Assembly (NCBI GenBank): GCA_044233745.1
Contig: JBIIJN010000081.1
Location: 1 to 10,742, forward strand
Source of the DNA: UBA6165 sp044233745
GTDB lineage: Bacteria > Bacteroidota > Bacteroidia > Flavobacteriales_D > Crocinitomicaceae
DNA length: 10,742 bases
Direction: 5' to 3'
A program made the translations under genes and the position numbers. The first letter of the stretch is position 1; every line of letters starts with the position of its first letter. Shown here piece after piece: positions 1 to 6,276 of the stretch. The notes beneath the pieces are model-generated. The model saw only the letters and a list, made by a program, of their open reading frames with translations. It did not search any database and had not been told where the DNA came from.

Positions 1-749
1 ATCATGGCGCGGTAGAACACAAACACATAATTGACACTGCTTTTTTTGGTGCTCTCGCCTTTGTAGTGAATGATGCGTGTGTCGGGGAAATAATAGTTCT
101 TATAACCCGCTTGTACAATTCGATAGGACAAATCGATATCTTCGCCATACATGAAAAAAGCTTCATCGAGCAGACCAATTTCATCCAAAACACTTTTACG
201 CATCATCATGAAAGCACCACTCAAGATTTCAATCTCGTGGGTTTCAAATTCACTGAGATAGCCCAAGTGGTATTTGCCAAAGGTGCGCGATTTTGGAAAC
301 AATGTGGCTAAACCAAAAATTTTATAAAATGCCACGGCGGGCGTTGGTAATCCGCGTTTCGATTCAGGCAAAAATTTTCCGCGACCATCCAACATACGAA
401 CGCCCAATCCTCCAGCTTCGGGATGAGCATTCATGAAGTCAATAGTAAGACGAAAAGTCATTTCTTCAACAACGGTGTCTGGGTTCAAGAGCAACACATA
501 CTCCCCTTGCGCCATTTTCATGCCTTGGTTATTCGCCTTTGAAAAACCTAGATTTTCTTTATTGAAAATATAGGGGATTTCTTGGAATTTTTCGCGCATC
601 ATGTCGTCCGAACCATCAACGGAATTGTTGTCGATTACAATAATTTCAACGCGGGCATGTTCGGCTGCCTTGAGGCAAGAGTTCAAACATTGCTCTAAAA
701 AATAGGCAACGTTATAATTGACAATGATGACGGATAACTCTGGCTTCAA
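1..749 (-). CDS. Family 2 glycosyltransferase, 3' end cut by window edge
   Basis: GT-A fold glycosyltransferase of family 2 (WbbL/rhamnosyltransferase-like). Such enzymes transfer a sugar from a nucleotide-sugar donor to a growing surface polysaccharide or glycan at the cytoplasmic face of the inner membrane. About 249 codons are visible. The order of motifs is typical: SVIIVNYN (residues 6-13), IDNNSVDGS (39-47), NLGFSKANNQG (66-76), LLNPDT as the metal/nucleotide site (87-92), SGAFMMMR (177-184), and DEAFFMYGEDIDLSYR (195-210) with the probable catalytic ED pair, then HYKGEST (229-235). The reading frame is open back to the ridA stop codon. It contains no early ATG, so the start is taken as TTG at 749-747, with ATT at 752-750 as an alternative. 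The C-terminal part lies beyond position 1. It probably forms an operon with ridA. Family assignment is firm; donor and acceptor cannot be told. Confidence 0.9.
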   Translation of the reverse strand, partial: MKPELSVIIVNYNVAYFLEQCLNSCLKAAEHARVEIIVIDNNSVDGSDDMMREKFQEIPYIFNKENLGFSKANNQGMKMAQGEYVLLLNPDTVVEEMTFRLTIDFMNAHPEAGGLGVRMLDGRGKFLPESKRGLPTPAVAFYKIFGLATLFPKSRTFGKYHLGYLSEFETHEIEILSGAFMMMRKSVLDEIGLLDEAFFMYGEDIDLSYRIVQAGYKNYYFPDTRIIHYKGESTKKSSVNYVFVFYRAM

Positions 750-755
750 AATGAA

Positions 756-1139
756 TTAACTAGGTTCTATGGCTATACATGAAATTTCAATCGGAACTCC
801 CATAGGCAAATCGGCTACTTGAACCGTTTCGCGTGCAGGAAAATCGCCCGAGAAATACTGTGCATAAACGTTATTGATTTGCGAAAATTGTCCCATGTCT
901 TTGATGAAGATGCTCATTTTAACAACATCTTTCATCTGCATTCCTGCTTCTTCAACCAAGGCTTGGATGTTTTGCATCACACGACGTGTGGCGTTTTCAA
1001 TGCTGTCTAATACCAAATCGCCCGTTTGCGGATTGAGCGGAATTTGTCCACTGACGTACAAAGTGCCATTCACTTTTACGGCTTGGCTATAGGGACCAAT
1101 GGGTTTGGGTGCACCGGGAATACTGAAAATTTCTCGCAT
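756..1139 (-). CDS. ridA: RidA family reactive intermediate/enamine deaminase
   Basis: RidA (YjgF/YER057c/UK114) hydrolyses reactive enamine/imine intermediates such as 2-aminoacrylate released by PLP enzymes, protecting other PLP enzymes in the cytosol. Family members are trimers of about 127 residues, and this one has 127 from the chosen start. Visible family signatures are GPYSQAV (15-21) with the conserved Tyr17, YVSGQIPL (28-35), PARETVQV (101-108) with the substrate-carboxylate-binding Arg103, and PIEISCIA (116-123) with Glu118, equivalent to E. coli Arg105 and Glu120. The frame could be extended seven codons upstream to a TTG at 1160, but that TTG lies inside a good promoter -7 box, and homologues start near MREIFS-like sequences, so the ATG at 1139 is preferred. 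The glycosyltransferase gene follows directly, and the PabA/TrpG-type gene is divergent. Confidence 0.95.
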   Translation of the reverse strand: MREIFSIPGAPKPIGPYSQAVKVNGTLYVSGQIPLNPQTGDLVLDSIENATRRVMQNIQALVEEAGMQMKDVVKMSIFIKDMGQFSQINNVYAQYFSGDFPARETVQVADLPMGVPIEISCIAIEPS

Positions 1140-1157
1140 TTTTCTGGGAATAGGCTG

Positions 1158-1165
1158 CAAAAATA
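1158..1165 (-). promoter_or_regulatory. Probable ridA promoter -7 box
   Basis: On the minus strand this reads TATTTTTG, a full match to the Bacteroidota TAnnTTTG -7 element. Transcription would begin roughly 5-7 bases downstream, giving a leader of about a dozen bases before the ATG at 1139. No clear TTG -33 element is seen at the expected spacing, so the assignment rests on the -7 box and its position. Confidence 0.5.
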
Positions 1166-1205
1166 AGGAATTATGATAGAATTACCCGCACGGCGTAAGT
1201 TTTCC

Positions 1206-1213
1206 TAATTTTG
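1206..1213 (+). promoter_or_regulatory. Probable pabA-type gene promoter -7 box
   Basis: TAATTTTG matches the Bacteroidota TAnnTTTG -7 consensus and lies 19 bases before the ATG at 1233, leaving a leader of about 13 bases. No good -33 TTG is present 17-23 bases upstream. With the opposite box at 1158-1165 it makes a compact divergent promoter region between ridA and this gene. Confidence 0.45.
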
Positions 1214-1232
1214 CGCTTCATCCAAAGACACC

Positions 1233-1796
1233 ATGGCCATATTGCTTTTAGACAATTTCGATTCCTTTACCTACAATTTGTACGATTACATCTGCGATTT
1301 GGGCTATGAGGTGAAAGTGGTGCGCAACGACGAGTTCGACCCCAATGATTTTGGAAAGCACTCGCATATTGTGCTCTCGCCCGGACCTGGTTTGCCAAAA
1401 GATGCCGGTTGCATGATGGACTTAATCGACAAAGCCTTGGGACACGTGCCCATTTTAGGCGTTTGTTTGGGCATGCAAGCCTTGGGTTTACATTTTGGTG
1501 AGCGCTTATACAATTTGGAGCACGTGCGTCACGGAATTCAGATGGACTGCAAACAAATACAACCAAACGTGCTGTTTCAAAACGTTCCAGAAACTTTTGA
1601 AGTGGGTTTGTATCACTCTTGGGCCTTGGACATTTCAGGTGACGCGCTAAAAATTACGGCACGTTCTCAAGAGGGCATTGTGATGGCTGTGGAATCTCTC
1701 GAAAACAAGTGCTTTGGTGTTCAGTTTCATCCTGAGTCTATTCTGACACCGTGGGGGAAATTAATTTTAAAGCGTTTTTTAGAAATCGAGCATTAA
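1233..1796 (+). CDS. pabA: Aminodeoxychorismate/anthranilate synthase component II (class I glutamine amidotransferase)
   Basis: Class I glutamine amidotransferase subunit that releases ammonia from glutamine for a chorismate-using partner: PabB (4-amino-4-deoxychorismate, folate pathway) or TrpE (anthranilate, tryptophan pathway). The 187 residues match the normal length of a free-standing subunit. Visible motifs are LLDNFDSFTYNL (5-16), LSPGPGLP (48-55, oxyanion region), GVCLGMQALG (76-85) with the nucleophile Cys78, LYHSW (126-130), and FGVQFHPES (161-169) with catalytic His166 and Glu168. The whole catalytic triad is present. No pabB, trpE, trpD or pabC lies next to it, so PabA and TrpG cannot be separated from the sequence; in many bacteria one subunit serves both enzymes. 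The symbol is therefore a best guess. The gene is transcribed away from ridA and convergent with the flotillin operon. Confidence 0.9.
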   Translation: MAILLLDNFDSFTYNLYDYICDLGYEVKVVRNDEFDPNDFGKHSHIVLSPGPGLPKDAGCMMDLIDKALGHVPILGVCLGMQALGLHFGERLYNLEHVRHGIQMDCKQIQPNVLFQNVPETFEVGLYHSWALDISGDALKITARSQEGIVMAVESLENKCFGVQFHPESILTPWGKLILKRFLEIEH

Positions 1797-1870
1797 AACA
1801 CCTCAAAACTCCAATAGCGCCTTACGCCCCAAAAACCGATAGAAAAACCAGCACTCGCGCAGGTGTTTTA
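1794..1870 (+). repeat. 10-bp perfect inverted repeat spanning the pabA-type gene 3' end
   Basis: The bases at 1794-1803 (TAAAACACCT, beginning with the stop codon) are exactly complementary to 1861-1870 (AGGTGTTTTA), with 57 bases between. In RNA this could form a long-range hairpin enclosing the start of the 3' untranslated region. It has no U-tract and is distinct from the terminator at 1968-1991. The rest of 1797-1967 holds no open frame or other signal that I can support. Confidence 0.5.
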
Positions 1871-1967
1871 TTAAGGAGAGCAAGCAATTCCAATGGTGCA
1901 TCATAGCAGTTTTCATTTTTTCTCCGTGTAATCCGCTGCAAAGTTGGGGCATTCAAAAAACCTAAAC

Positions 1968-1991
1968 AACAGGAAAAACCCTGTTTTTTTT
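1968..1991 (+). terminator. Rho-independent terminator for the pabA-type gene
   Basis: A 6-bp stem, AACAGG (1968-1973) with CCTGTT (1980-1985), has a 6-base A-rich loop and merges into an unbroken run of T from 1984 to 1991. It lies about 170 bases after the stop codon and faces the convergent terminator just to its right. The stem is short, so it is probably a modest terminator. Confidence 0.6.
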
Positions 1992-1994
1992 GAC

Positions 1995-2026
1995 AAAAAA
2001 AAGTCTGCCCTTTTAAAGACAGACTT
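1995..2026 (-). terminator. Rho-independent terminator for the flotillin operon
   Basis: Read on the minus strand, AAGTCTG (2026-2020) and CAGACTT (2007-2001) form a 7-bp perfect stem followed by eight T (2002-1995). It starts 24 bases beyond the flotillin stop codon, a classical intrinsic terminator position. Confidence 0.8.
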
Positions 2027-2049
2027 CAGATCAATTCAAGTATTGGGTT

Positions 2050-3669
2050 CTATTCTACCACTTCTGCGTCAGGTGTTCCCTCATCGCTTTTCGGTGCATT
2101 GTTTTTCTTGTTTTGTTTTGGCTGATTTGAGGACGTTTTATAATCCTTGTTGTCAGCTGCTGGTTGATTCGCCAAATAGGTCGGCAAATTCAATCCCGCC
2201 ATGTTGAACAAATCATTCAATGGTGGCACAGATTTCATCAATCCCGCTACAAAGTTGGCTGTTGATGTATTGCCGTTATCACCATTGTTGCCACCATCCC
2301 AAACAGTAACCTTATCAATTTTGATGTTTTTTACCGCTTCCACTTGTGTTCTCACCAATTCAGGTAATTTTTCGATGAGCAACAACTGGAATGCTTTGTT
2401 TGGATCGCCCGCTGCAGCAGCAACCACTTGGCGGTAACCTTCTGCTTGTTTGGTCAAAATTTCATACAAACCACGTGCCTCGGCATCCATTTTAGCGAAA
2501 ATCGCATCGGCTTCACCTTTGGCTTGTTCTCTTGTTTTTTCTGCTTCGGCTTGCGCATCAATAATGGCGCGTTGTTTGGCGATTTCAGCAGGTACAACAA
2601 TATTTGCATTTTGTGTAGCACGCTCTCTTTCAGCACGTTGCTTTTCCGCTTCTTGCTCTGCTTTATAGGCCTCTTCCAAAGCTCTCGCTTGTTGTACTTT
2701 TTCCGCGGCAATAGCAATTCTCAAAGCCTCAGCTTCACGCTCACGACGCTTGGCTTCCGAATCGGCTACTTGAATTTTCGCTAAGTTTTCACCTTGCACA
2801 GCAATCGCATTCGCTTCAGAAATCTTCACACGACTATCTCGATCTGCCTCAGCCTTACCAATTTGCTCATCTCTCACTGCACCAGCAATGCTTACCTCAC
2901 GGTCTTTTTCTGTATTTGCAATTTGAACGTCGCGATCGCGATTGGTCTCTGCAATTTGAACATCTTTTTCTCTATCAGCAATGGCCTTACCAGTTGCCCC
3001 CATTTTTTCTTGTTCGGCCACACTTACAATCGCCTCATTGATGGCTTTGGCAGCGGCTTCTTTACCCAAAGCCTCGATATAGCCCGATTCGTCTTTGATA
3101 TCCGTAACGTTTACGTTGATCAATTTCAAACCGATTTTTTTCAATTCCGTGTCCACGTTTTTCGAAATGTTGTCCAAGAATTTATCGCGGTCGGAGTTGA
3201 TTTCTTCAATGGTCATGGTGGCAATGACCAAACGCAACTGACCGAATAGAATATCTTTCGACAATTCTTGAATTTGGTCTGGTTTCAATCCCAACAAACG
3301 CTCGGCAGCTGAACCCATGGTGTCTTGGTCTGTAGAAATGGCAATTGTAAATCGACAAGGAACATCCACACGGATATTTTGACGAGAAAGTGCATTTGTC
3401 AAATTGGCTTCAATGGAAATGGGTTTCAAATCCAAATAGGCGTAATCTTGAATTACCGGCCAGATAAAAGCACCACCACCGTGAACACAACGCGCAGATG
3501 TGCCACCCGTGCGACCATAAACTACCAAAATCTTATCCGATGGACATCGTTTGTAGCGAGATGCTAAAACTAAAAACACGGATACGATAACCGCAACTAT
3601 TACAATAATGAGTGTTCCTGGATTGGCGAACGACTCAATTTGCATTAAAAAGTGAGATGATAAATTCAT
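2050..3669 (-). CDS. Flotillin-like SPFH-domain membrane protein (YuaG/FloT type)
   Basis: Flotillins are membrane-anchored scaffolds that oligomerise and organise functional membrane microdomains. The 539 residues begin with a short N-terminal segment and one hydrophobic span (about 18-37). An SPFH/band 7 region follows at about 42-195 (PSDKILVVYGR near 43-53). The long charged helical flotillin region runs from about 200 to 410 and contains seven consecutive 11-residue repeats at 234-310, starting EKDVQIAETNR and DRDVQIANTEK. Next come the Ala-rich QVVAAAAGDPNKAFQ segment (414-428) and the LIEKLPELV part of the flotillin C-domain (431-439). A Gly/Asn-rich linker (459-468) leads to a polar, charged tail. 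The ATG at 3669 lies 22 bases after the stop of the YuaF-like gene. That pairing mirrors Bacillus yuaF-yuaG and supports the FloT-type call. The acidic, Asn/Lys-rich C-terminal 35 residues look poorly conserved. Confidence 0.95.
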   Translation of the reverse strand: MNLSSHFLMQIESFANPGTLIIVIVAVIVSVFLVLASRYKRCPSDKILVVYGRTGGTSARCVHGGGAFIWPVIQDYAYLDLKPISIEANLTNALSRQNIRVDVPCRFTIAISTDQDTMGSAAERLLGLKPDQIQELSKDILFGQLRLVIATMTIEEINSDRDKFLDNISKNVDTELKKIGLKLINVNVTDIKDESGYIEALGKEAAAKAINEAIVSVAEQEKMGATGKAIADREKDVQIAETNRDRDVQIANTEKDREVSIAGAVRDEQIGKAEADRDSRVKISEANAIAVQGENLAKIQVADSEAKRREREAEALRIAIAAEKVQQARALEEAYKAEQEAEKQRAERERATQNANIVVPAEIAKQRAIIDAQAEAEKTREQAKGEADAIFAKMDAEARGLYEILTKQAEGYRQVVAAAAGDPNKAFQLLLIEKLPELVRTQVEAVKNIKIDKVTVWDGGNNGDNGNTSTANFVAGLMKSVPPLNDLFNMAGLNLPTYLANQPAADNKDYKTSSNQPKQNKKNNAPKSDEGTPDAEVVE

Positions 3670-3691
3670 ATTGAAATTGTATTTATTGATA

Positions 3692-4258
3692 TTAAAGCTT
3701 AGTAACTAAACAAAGATTTTCGCTCAGCGTATCCACCACGCGAATGGCCGAACCAGATGGCAAAGCATCGCCATCGGTAACAGCGTCAAATTCCTTTTGT
3801 GATCCCCCGATGGAAATCTGAATTTTCCCATATCCCGAACGATTTTCAGGAATGGTGAGGTAAACAGAACCCGTTTTATTAATAGAATCGGTGATTTTCA
3901 CGGTGTTGTCCTCTTGAAACTTCATCAATTGACGCATGATAAACAGAAAGAGTACCAAAAAGAACACCCCTGTTAGCACAGCAACAAAAATCAGCCAACC
4001 GCTGTTACTTATCATTCCGGAGAATGAAATTCCACCCCAGCCAAAACCCAACAAAAAGTTTATCAAGTTGCGGAACGAAAGCAATTGAAAAGGACCATCG
4101 GCGTCAATGTCTCCATTGAAATCGGCATCTACACCATCTGATGCATCTCCTCCTACTAAAGTTAGAACCAATTGGATGACAAAAATCAATGATGCAGGTA
4201 AGGCAACATACCAAAACATTTTTATGGTTGGATCGGCGCCAGATAAAAATTCAAACAT
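3692..4258 (-). CDS. YuaF/YqiJ-like membrane protein with C-terminal OB fold (NfeD-related)
   Basis: Small integral membrane protein of the YuaF/NfeD-like group, which is typically encoded beside flotillins and thought to work with them at membrane microdomains. Its 188 residues contain three likely membrane spans (about 14-35, 64-82, 87-108). Between spans 1 and 2 is an acidic loop with DGVDADFNGDIDADG (41-55). The LLSFRNLINFLLGFGWGG stretch (59-76) is characteristic of the family. The C-terminal part (about 118-188) is a beta-rich OB-like domain with GSVYLTIP (130-137) and SGYGKIQI (141-148). The ATG at 4258 begins 15 bases after the stop of the upstream 86-aa gene. No NfeD serine-protease domain is present, so this is the short form. 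The exact biochemical role of the family is not settled. Confidence 0.85.
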   Translation of the reverse strand: MFEFLSGADPTIKMFWYVALPASLIFVIQLVLTLVGGDASDGVDADFNGDIDADGPFQLLSFRNLINFLLGFGWGGISFSGMISNSGWLIFVAVLTGVFFLVLFLFIMRQLMKFQEDNTVKITDSINKTGSVYLTIPENRSGYGKIQISIGGSQKEFDAVTDGDALPSGSAIRVVDTLSENLCLVTKL

Positions 4259-4273
4259 AATCTTAGGATTAAA

Positions 4274-4534
4274 TTAAACATGTAAATTCATAACATCCTG
4301 AAAGAGATTGTAGCCCCTTTCTTCCATTTCAGCATTAAAACCAAATAGGTCTTTTTTACTTTGAGCAGCATACAGTCTTCCCAACATCTCTTCGTGAAAC
4401 TCAACAATTTTATTGATCAATGCGTCACTTTGCTCTGTTAACGCACTGTTTTCCAATTGCGTTGAGAAAGCCTCCTCCACCAATTCGTTGACCATTTGGT
4501 TCAACTTCTTCTTCATTATTCTTCTACTCGCCAT
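4274..4534 (-). CDS. Small conserved-looking helical protein, first gene of flotillin operon
   Basis: An 86-residue protein of unknown function. It starts MASRRIMKKK, a strongly basic N-terminus, followed by charged helical sequence with no membrane span, signal peptide or Cys residues. From memory, several Bacteroidota genomes encode small proteins that begin similarly (MASRR followed by a Lys-rich stretch), so it is probably a lineage-restricted family; I cannot verify that here. ATG at 4534 gives the longest form; an in-frame ATG at codon 7 is an alternative. It is spaced only 15 bases from the YuaF-like gene and has the same orientation, so it is very likely cotranscribed with the flotillin module and may be a cytosolic accessory to it. 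That role is inferred from position only. Confidence 0.75.
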   Translation of the reverse strand: MASRRIMKKKLNQMVNELVEEAFSTQLENSALTEQSDALINKIVEFHEEMLGRLYAAQSKKDLFGFNAEMEERGYNLFQDVMNLHV

Positions 4535-4553
4535 AGTTTATTTATTTGGACTG

Positions 4554-4582
4554 TGAATTTACAATATTTTTTCATACTCAAA
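4554..4582 (-). promoter_or_regulatory. Possible promoter of the 86-aa/YuaF-like/flotillin operon
   Basis: On the minus strand TTTG (4582-4579) is followed after 17 bases by TAAATTCA (4561-4554), which matches four of six fixed positions of the TAnnTTTG -7 box. Transcription would start near 4548, about a dozen bases before the ATG at 4534. The spacing fits the Bacteroidota pattern, but the -7 box is imperfect. Confidence 0.35.
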
Positions 4583-4656
4583 TTGAGATTGTAGGATTTG
4601 TTGAAAAAAACCAGTTATCCAAAGCGCATAGAAATCCTTAGCTATGATTTTTTTTC

Positions 4657-4664
4657 CACCTTTG
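4657..4664 (+). promoter_or_regulatory. Possible -7 box of the MFS transporter gene
   Basis: CACCTTTG matches TAnnTTTG at five of six fixed positions and lies 20 bases before the ATG at 4685, the usual distance for Bacteroidota genes with short leaders. No convincing -33 element is seen. The leader would hold a five-codon ATG...TAA frame (4667-4684) abutting the start codon. Confidence 0.35.
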
Positions 4665-4684
4665 CCATGATTAAATCAAAATAA

Positions 4685-6022
4685 ATGAAAGGAAATAGCA
4701 AAGTAATCCGCGGATGGATTTTTTACGATTGGGCCAACAGCGTGTACAACTTGGTGATTTCCTCAGCGATTTTTCCTATTTTTTATTCCAACATCACAAA
4801 AGCGAATTATTTGGAGCAAAACCCAAATTTGAATTGGCAAGAAGGGATGCCTGTATTGGTCGATTTCCTTTCTTTGAAAATAGACGCCGACACCCTAATC
4901 GCTTATGTTTTTTCTGCTTCATTTCTCTTTATTAGCCTATTGTCGCCCATTCTTTCAGGAGTTGCCGATTATTCAGGCTCCAAAAAACGCTTTATGCAAT
5001 TCTTCTGTTATTTGGGCGCTTTGGCTTGTATTTCCTTGTATTGGTTCGACCCAAACAACATGGAATTGGGGATGTTATCCATATTCTTCGCCAGCATTGG
5101 TTTCTGGAGCAGTTTTGTGTTTTATAACGCCTATTTGCCTGAAATTGCTGAGCCCGACGATCACGATAGAATTTCAGCACGCGGCTATTCCATGGGCTAT
5201 TTTGGCAGTATGATTTTGTTGATTATCTGCCTCGCTATGATTATGGGCATTGATAAATCTTACACCAAATATTCTTTCATTCTTGTCGGTATTTGGTGGA
5301 TGGTTTTTGCACAAATCACTTTCAGGGTGCTGCCGGGCTCAAAAAGCAAAGGTGTGGTAGATAGAAAAATCCTCTTCAAAGGCTTTGCAGAATTGAAATT
5401 GGTTTTCAAGGAATTTTCAAAAACCGTTCGACTCAAAAAATATCTGCGTTCGTTTTTCTTTTTCAATACAGGCGTACAAACGGTGATGCTAATGGCGGTT
5501 TATTTTGCCAAAAAAGCCATTGTTTGGCCTACAGATGCTGCCGATTCAGGATTGATTATCGCTATTCTCTTGATTCAGTTATTGGGCGCTGCAGGGGCTT
5601 ATTCGATGTCGTTTGTGTCCACAAAAATTGGGAATCTCAAAACCCTGCGCATCGTGGTTGTTGGTTGGATTTTGATTTGCATCTATGCTTATTTCATCAC
5701 CCTGCCCTACCAATTTTATATTTTGGCTTGCTCGGTTGGTTTGGTGATGGGTGGCGTTCAAGCCATGGCGCGCTCGACCTATTCCAAATTCCTACCCGAA
5801 ACAACAGATACCGCCTCCTATTTCTCCTTCTACGACGTAACCGAAAAATTGGGCATCGTACTCGGCACACTTTTCTACGGACTGATGTATCAACTCACAG
5901 GCAACATCCGCATGTCGGTAGTGTCGATAGCAGCATTTTTTGTGATTGGGTTTGTATTGCTCTTGCTCGTACCTAGAGAGGAAACTGGGGAGGTAAAAGG
6001 AAGATATGTGGATAATGAGTAG
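4685..6022 (+). CDS. UMF1-family MFS transporter (Atg22-like)
   Basis: A 445-residue polytopic protein with about twelve hydrophobic spans and both termini predicted cytoplasmic, as in the major facilitator superfamily. UMF1/Atg22-like features are the N-terminal RGWIFYDWANSVYNLV (9-24), the cytoplasmic loop 2-3 motif GVADYSGSKKRFM (92-104), FYNAYLPEIA (146-155), ISARGYSMGYFGS (163-175) and MGGVQAMARSTYSKFLPE (355-372) in the second half. The relative Atg22 exports amino acids from the yeast vacuole; substrates of the bacterial members are generally unknown, so none is assigned. Only one ATG fits: the TAA stop of the short upstream frame directly precedes it. The gene stands alone, divergent from the flotillin operon and followed by noncoding DNA with the structured repeat. 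It has normal length and no sign of disruption. Confidence 0.9.
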   Translation: MKGNSKVIRGWIFYDWANSVYNLVISSAIFPIFYSNITKANYLEQNPNLNWQEGMPVLVDFLSLKIDADTLIAYVFSASFLFISLLSPILSGVADYSGSKKRFMQFFCYLGALACISLYWFDPNNMELGMLSIFFASIGFWSSFVFYNAYLPEIAEPDDHDRISARGYSMGYFGSMILLIICLAMIMGIDKSYTKYSFILVGIWWMVFAQITFRVLPGSKSKGVVDRKILFKGFAELKLVFKEFSKTVRLKKYLRSFFFFNTGVQTVMLMAVYFAKKAIVWPTDAADSGLIIAILLIQLLGAAGAYSMSFVSTKIGNLKTLRIVVVGWILICIYAYFITLPYQFYILACSVGLVMGGVQAMARSTYSKFLPETTDTASYFSFYDVTEKLGIVLGTLFYGLMYQLTGNIRMSVVSIAAFFVIGFVLLLLVPREETGEVKGRYVDNE

Positions 6023-6133
6023 GCTGTTGGTTTGCAATATTCCGAAAAGTAAGCTGAAATTCATTTTCCATTCTGAAAATCAACACCCCCACTCAGCACT
6101 CTGACAAAGTTTAACGGACAAAGATTGATTTTT

Positions 6134-6241
6134 GGGCGTTCCCCGCTTCTATGGGTCGCGGGTCGGGCTATTCGCTGCAATCTTTTATTTTTTCGCTTAA
6201 CAGACGAAAAATAAAAGGATTTCCGCTGCTATCCCTAACGC
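6134..6241. repeat. Structured intergenic repeat element (Bacteroidota-type)
   Basis: About 108 bases of highly structured noncoding DNA between the transporter and porin genes. GCGTT (6136-6140) can pair with AACGC (6237-6241), closing the element. Inside, CCCGC (6142-6146) pairs with GCGGG (6158-6162). A long AT-rich arm pairs 6181-6195 with 6205-6218 through 13 Watson-Crick pairs plus one G-T pair, with a single bulged T at 6188, around a 9-base loop (6196-6204). From memory, sequences with the same order of blocks (GGGCGTTCCCCGC, a GCGGGTCGGGCT block, CGCTGCAATC, then TCCGCTGCTATCCCTAACGC) recur between genes in many Bacteroidota genomes. I cannot confirm the copy number. The small frames across it are not believable genes. 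The remaining bases of 6023-6276 hold nothing else that I can support. Confidence 0.65.
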
Positions 6242-6276
6242 GAAAAAATCTTACTTGTCAGATAATTATTCGAAAC

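Noticed and set aside
756..1160. Longer ridA start at TTG 1160
   Set aside because: The TTG is part of the TATTTTTG promoter box, and the extra seven residues are not expected from the family N-terminus.
1851..1862. CAGCACTCGCGC block also found near 10449-10460 in xseB
   Set aside because: A 12-base match with no flanking similarity, most likely chance; one copy is inside a conserved coding region.
2794..3249. Plus-strand open frame of 151 codons antisense to the flotillin gene
   Set aside because: It comes from the low-complexity, biased codons of the flotillin repeats on the opposite strand. The composition is Phe/Ile/Asn-rich without domain features.
5524..5976. Plus-strand open frame of 150 codons overlapping the transporter gene
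   Set aside because: It is out of frame with a full-length, intact MFS gene and shows the His/Arg/Cys-rich composition of a shadow frame.
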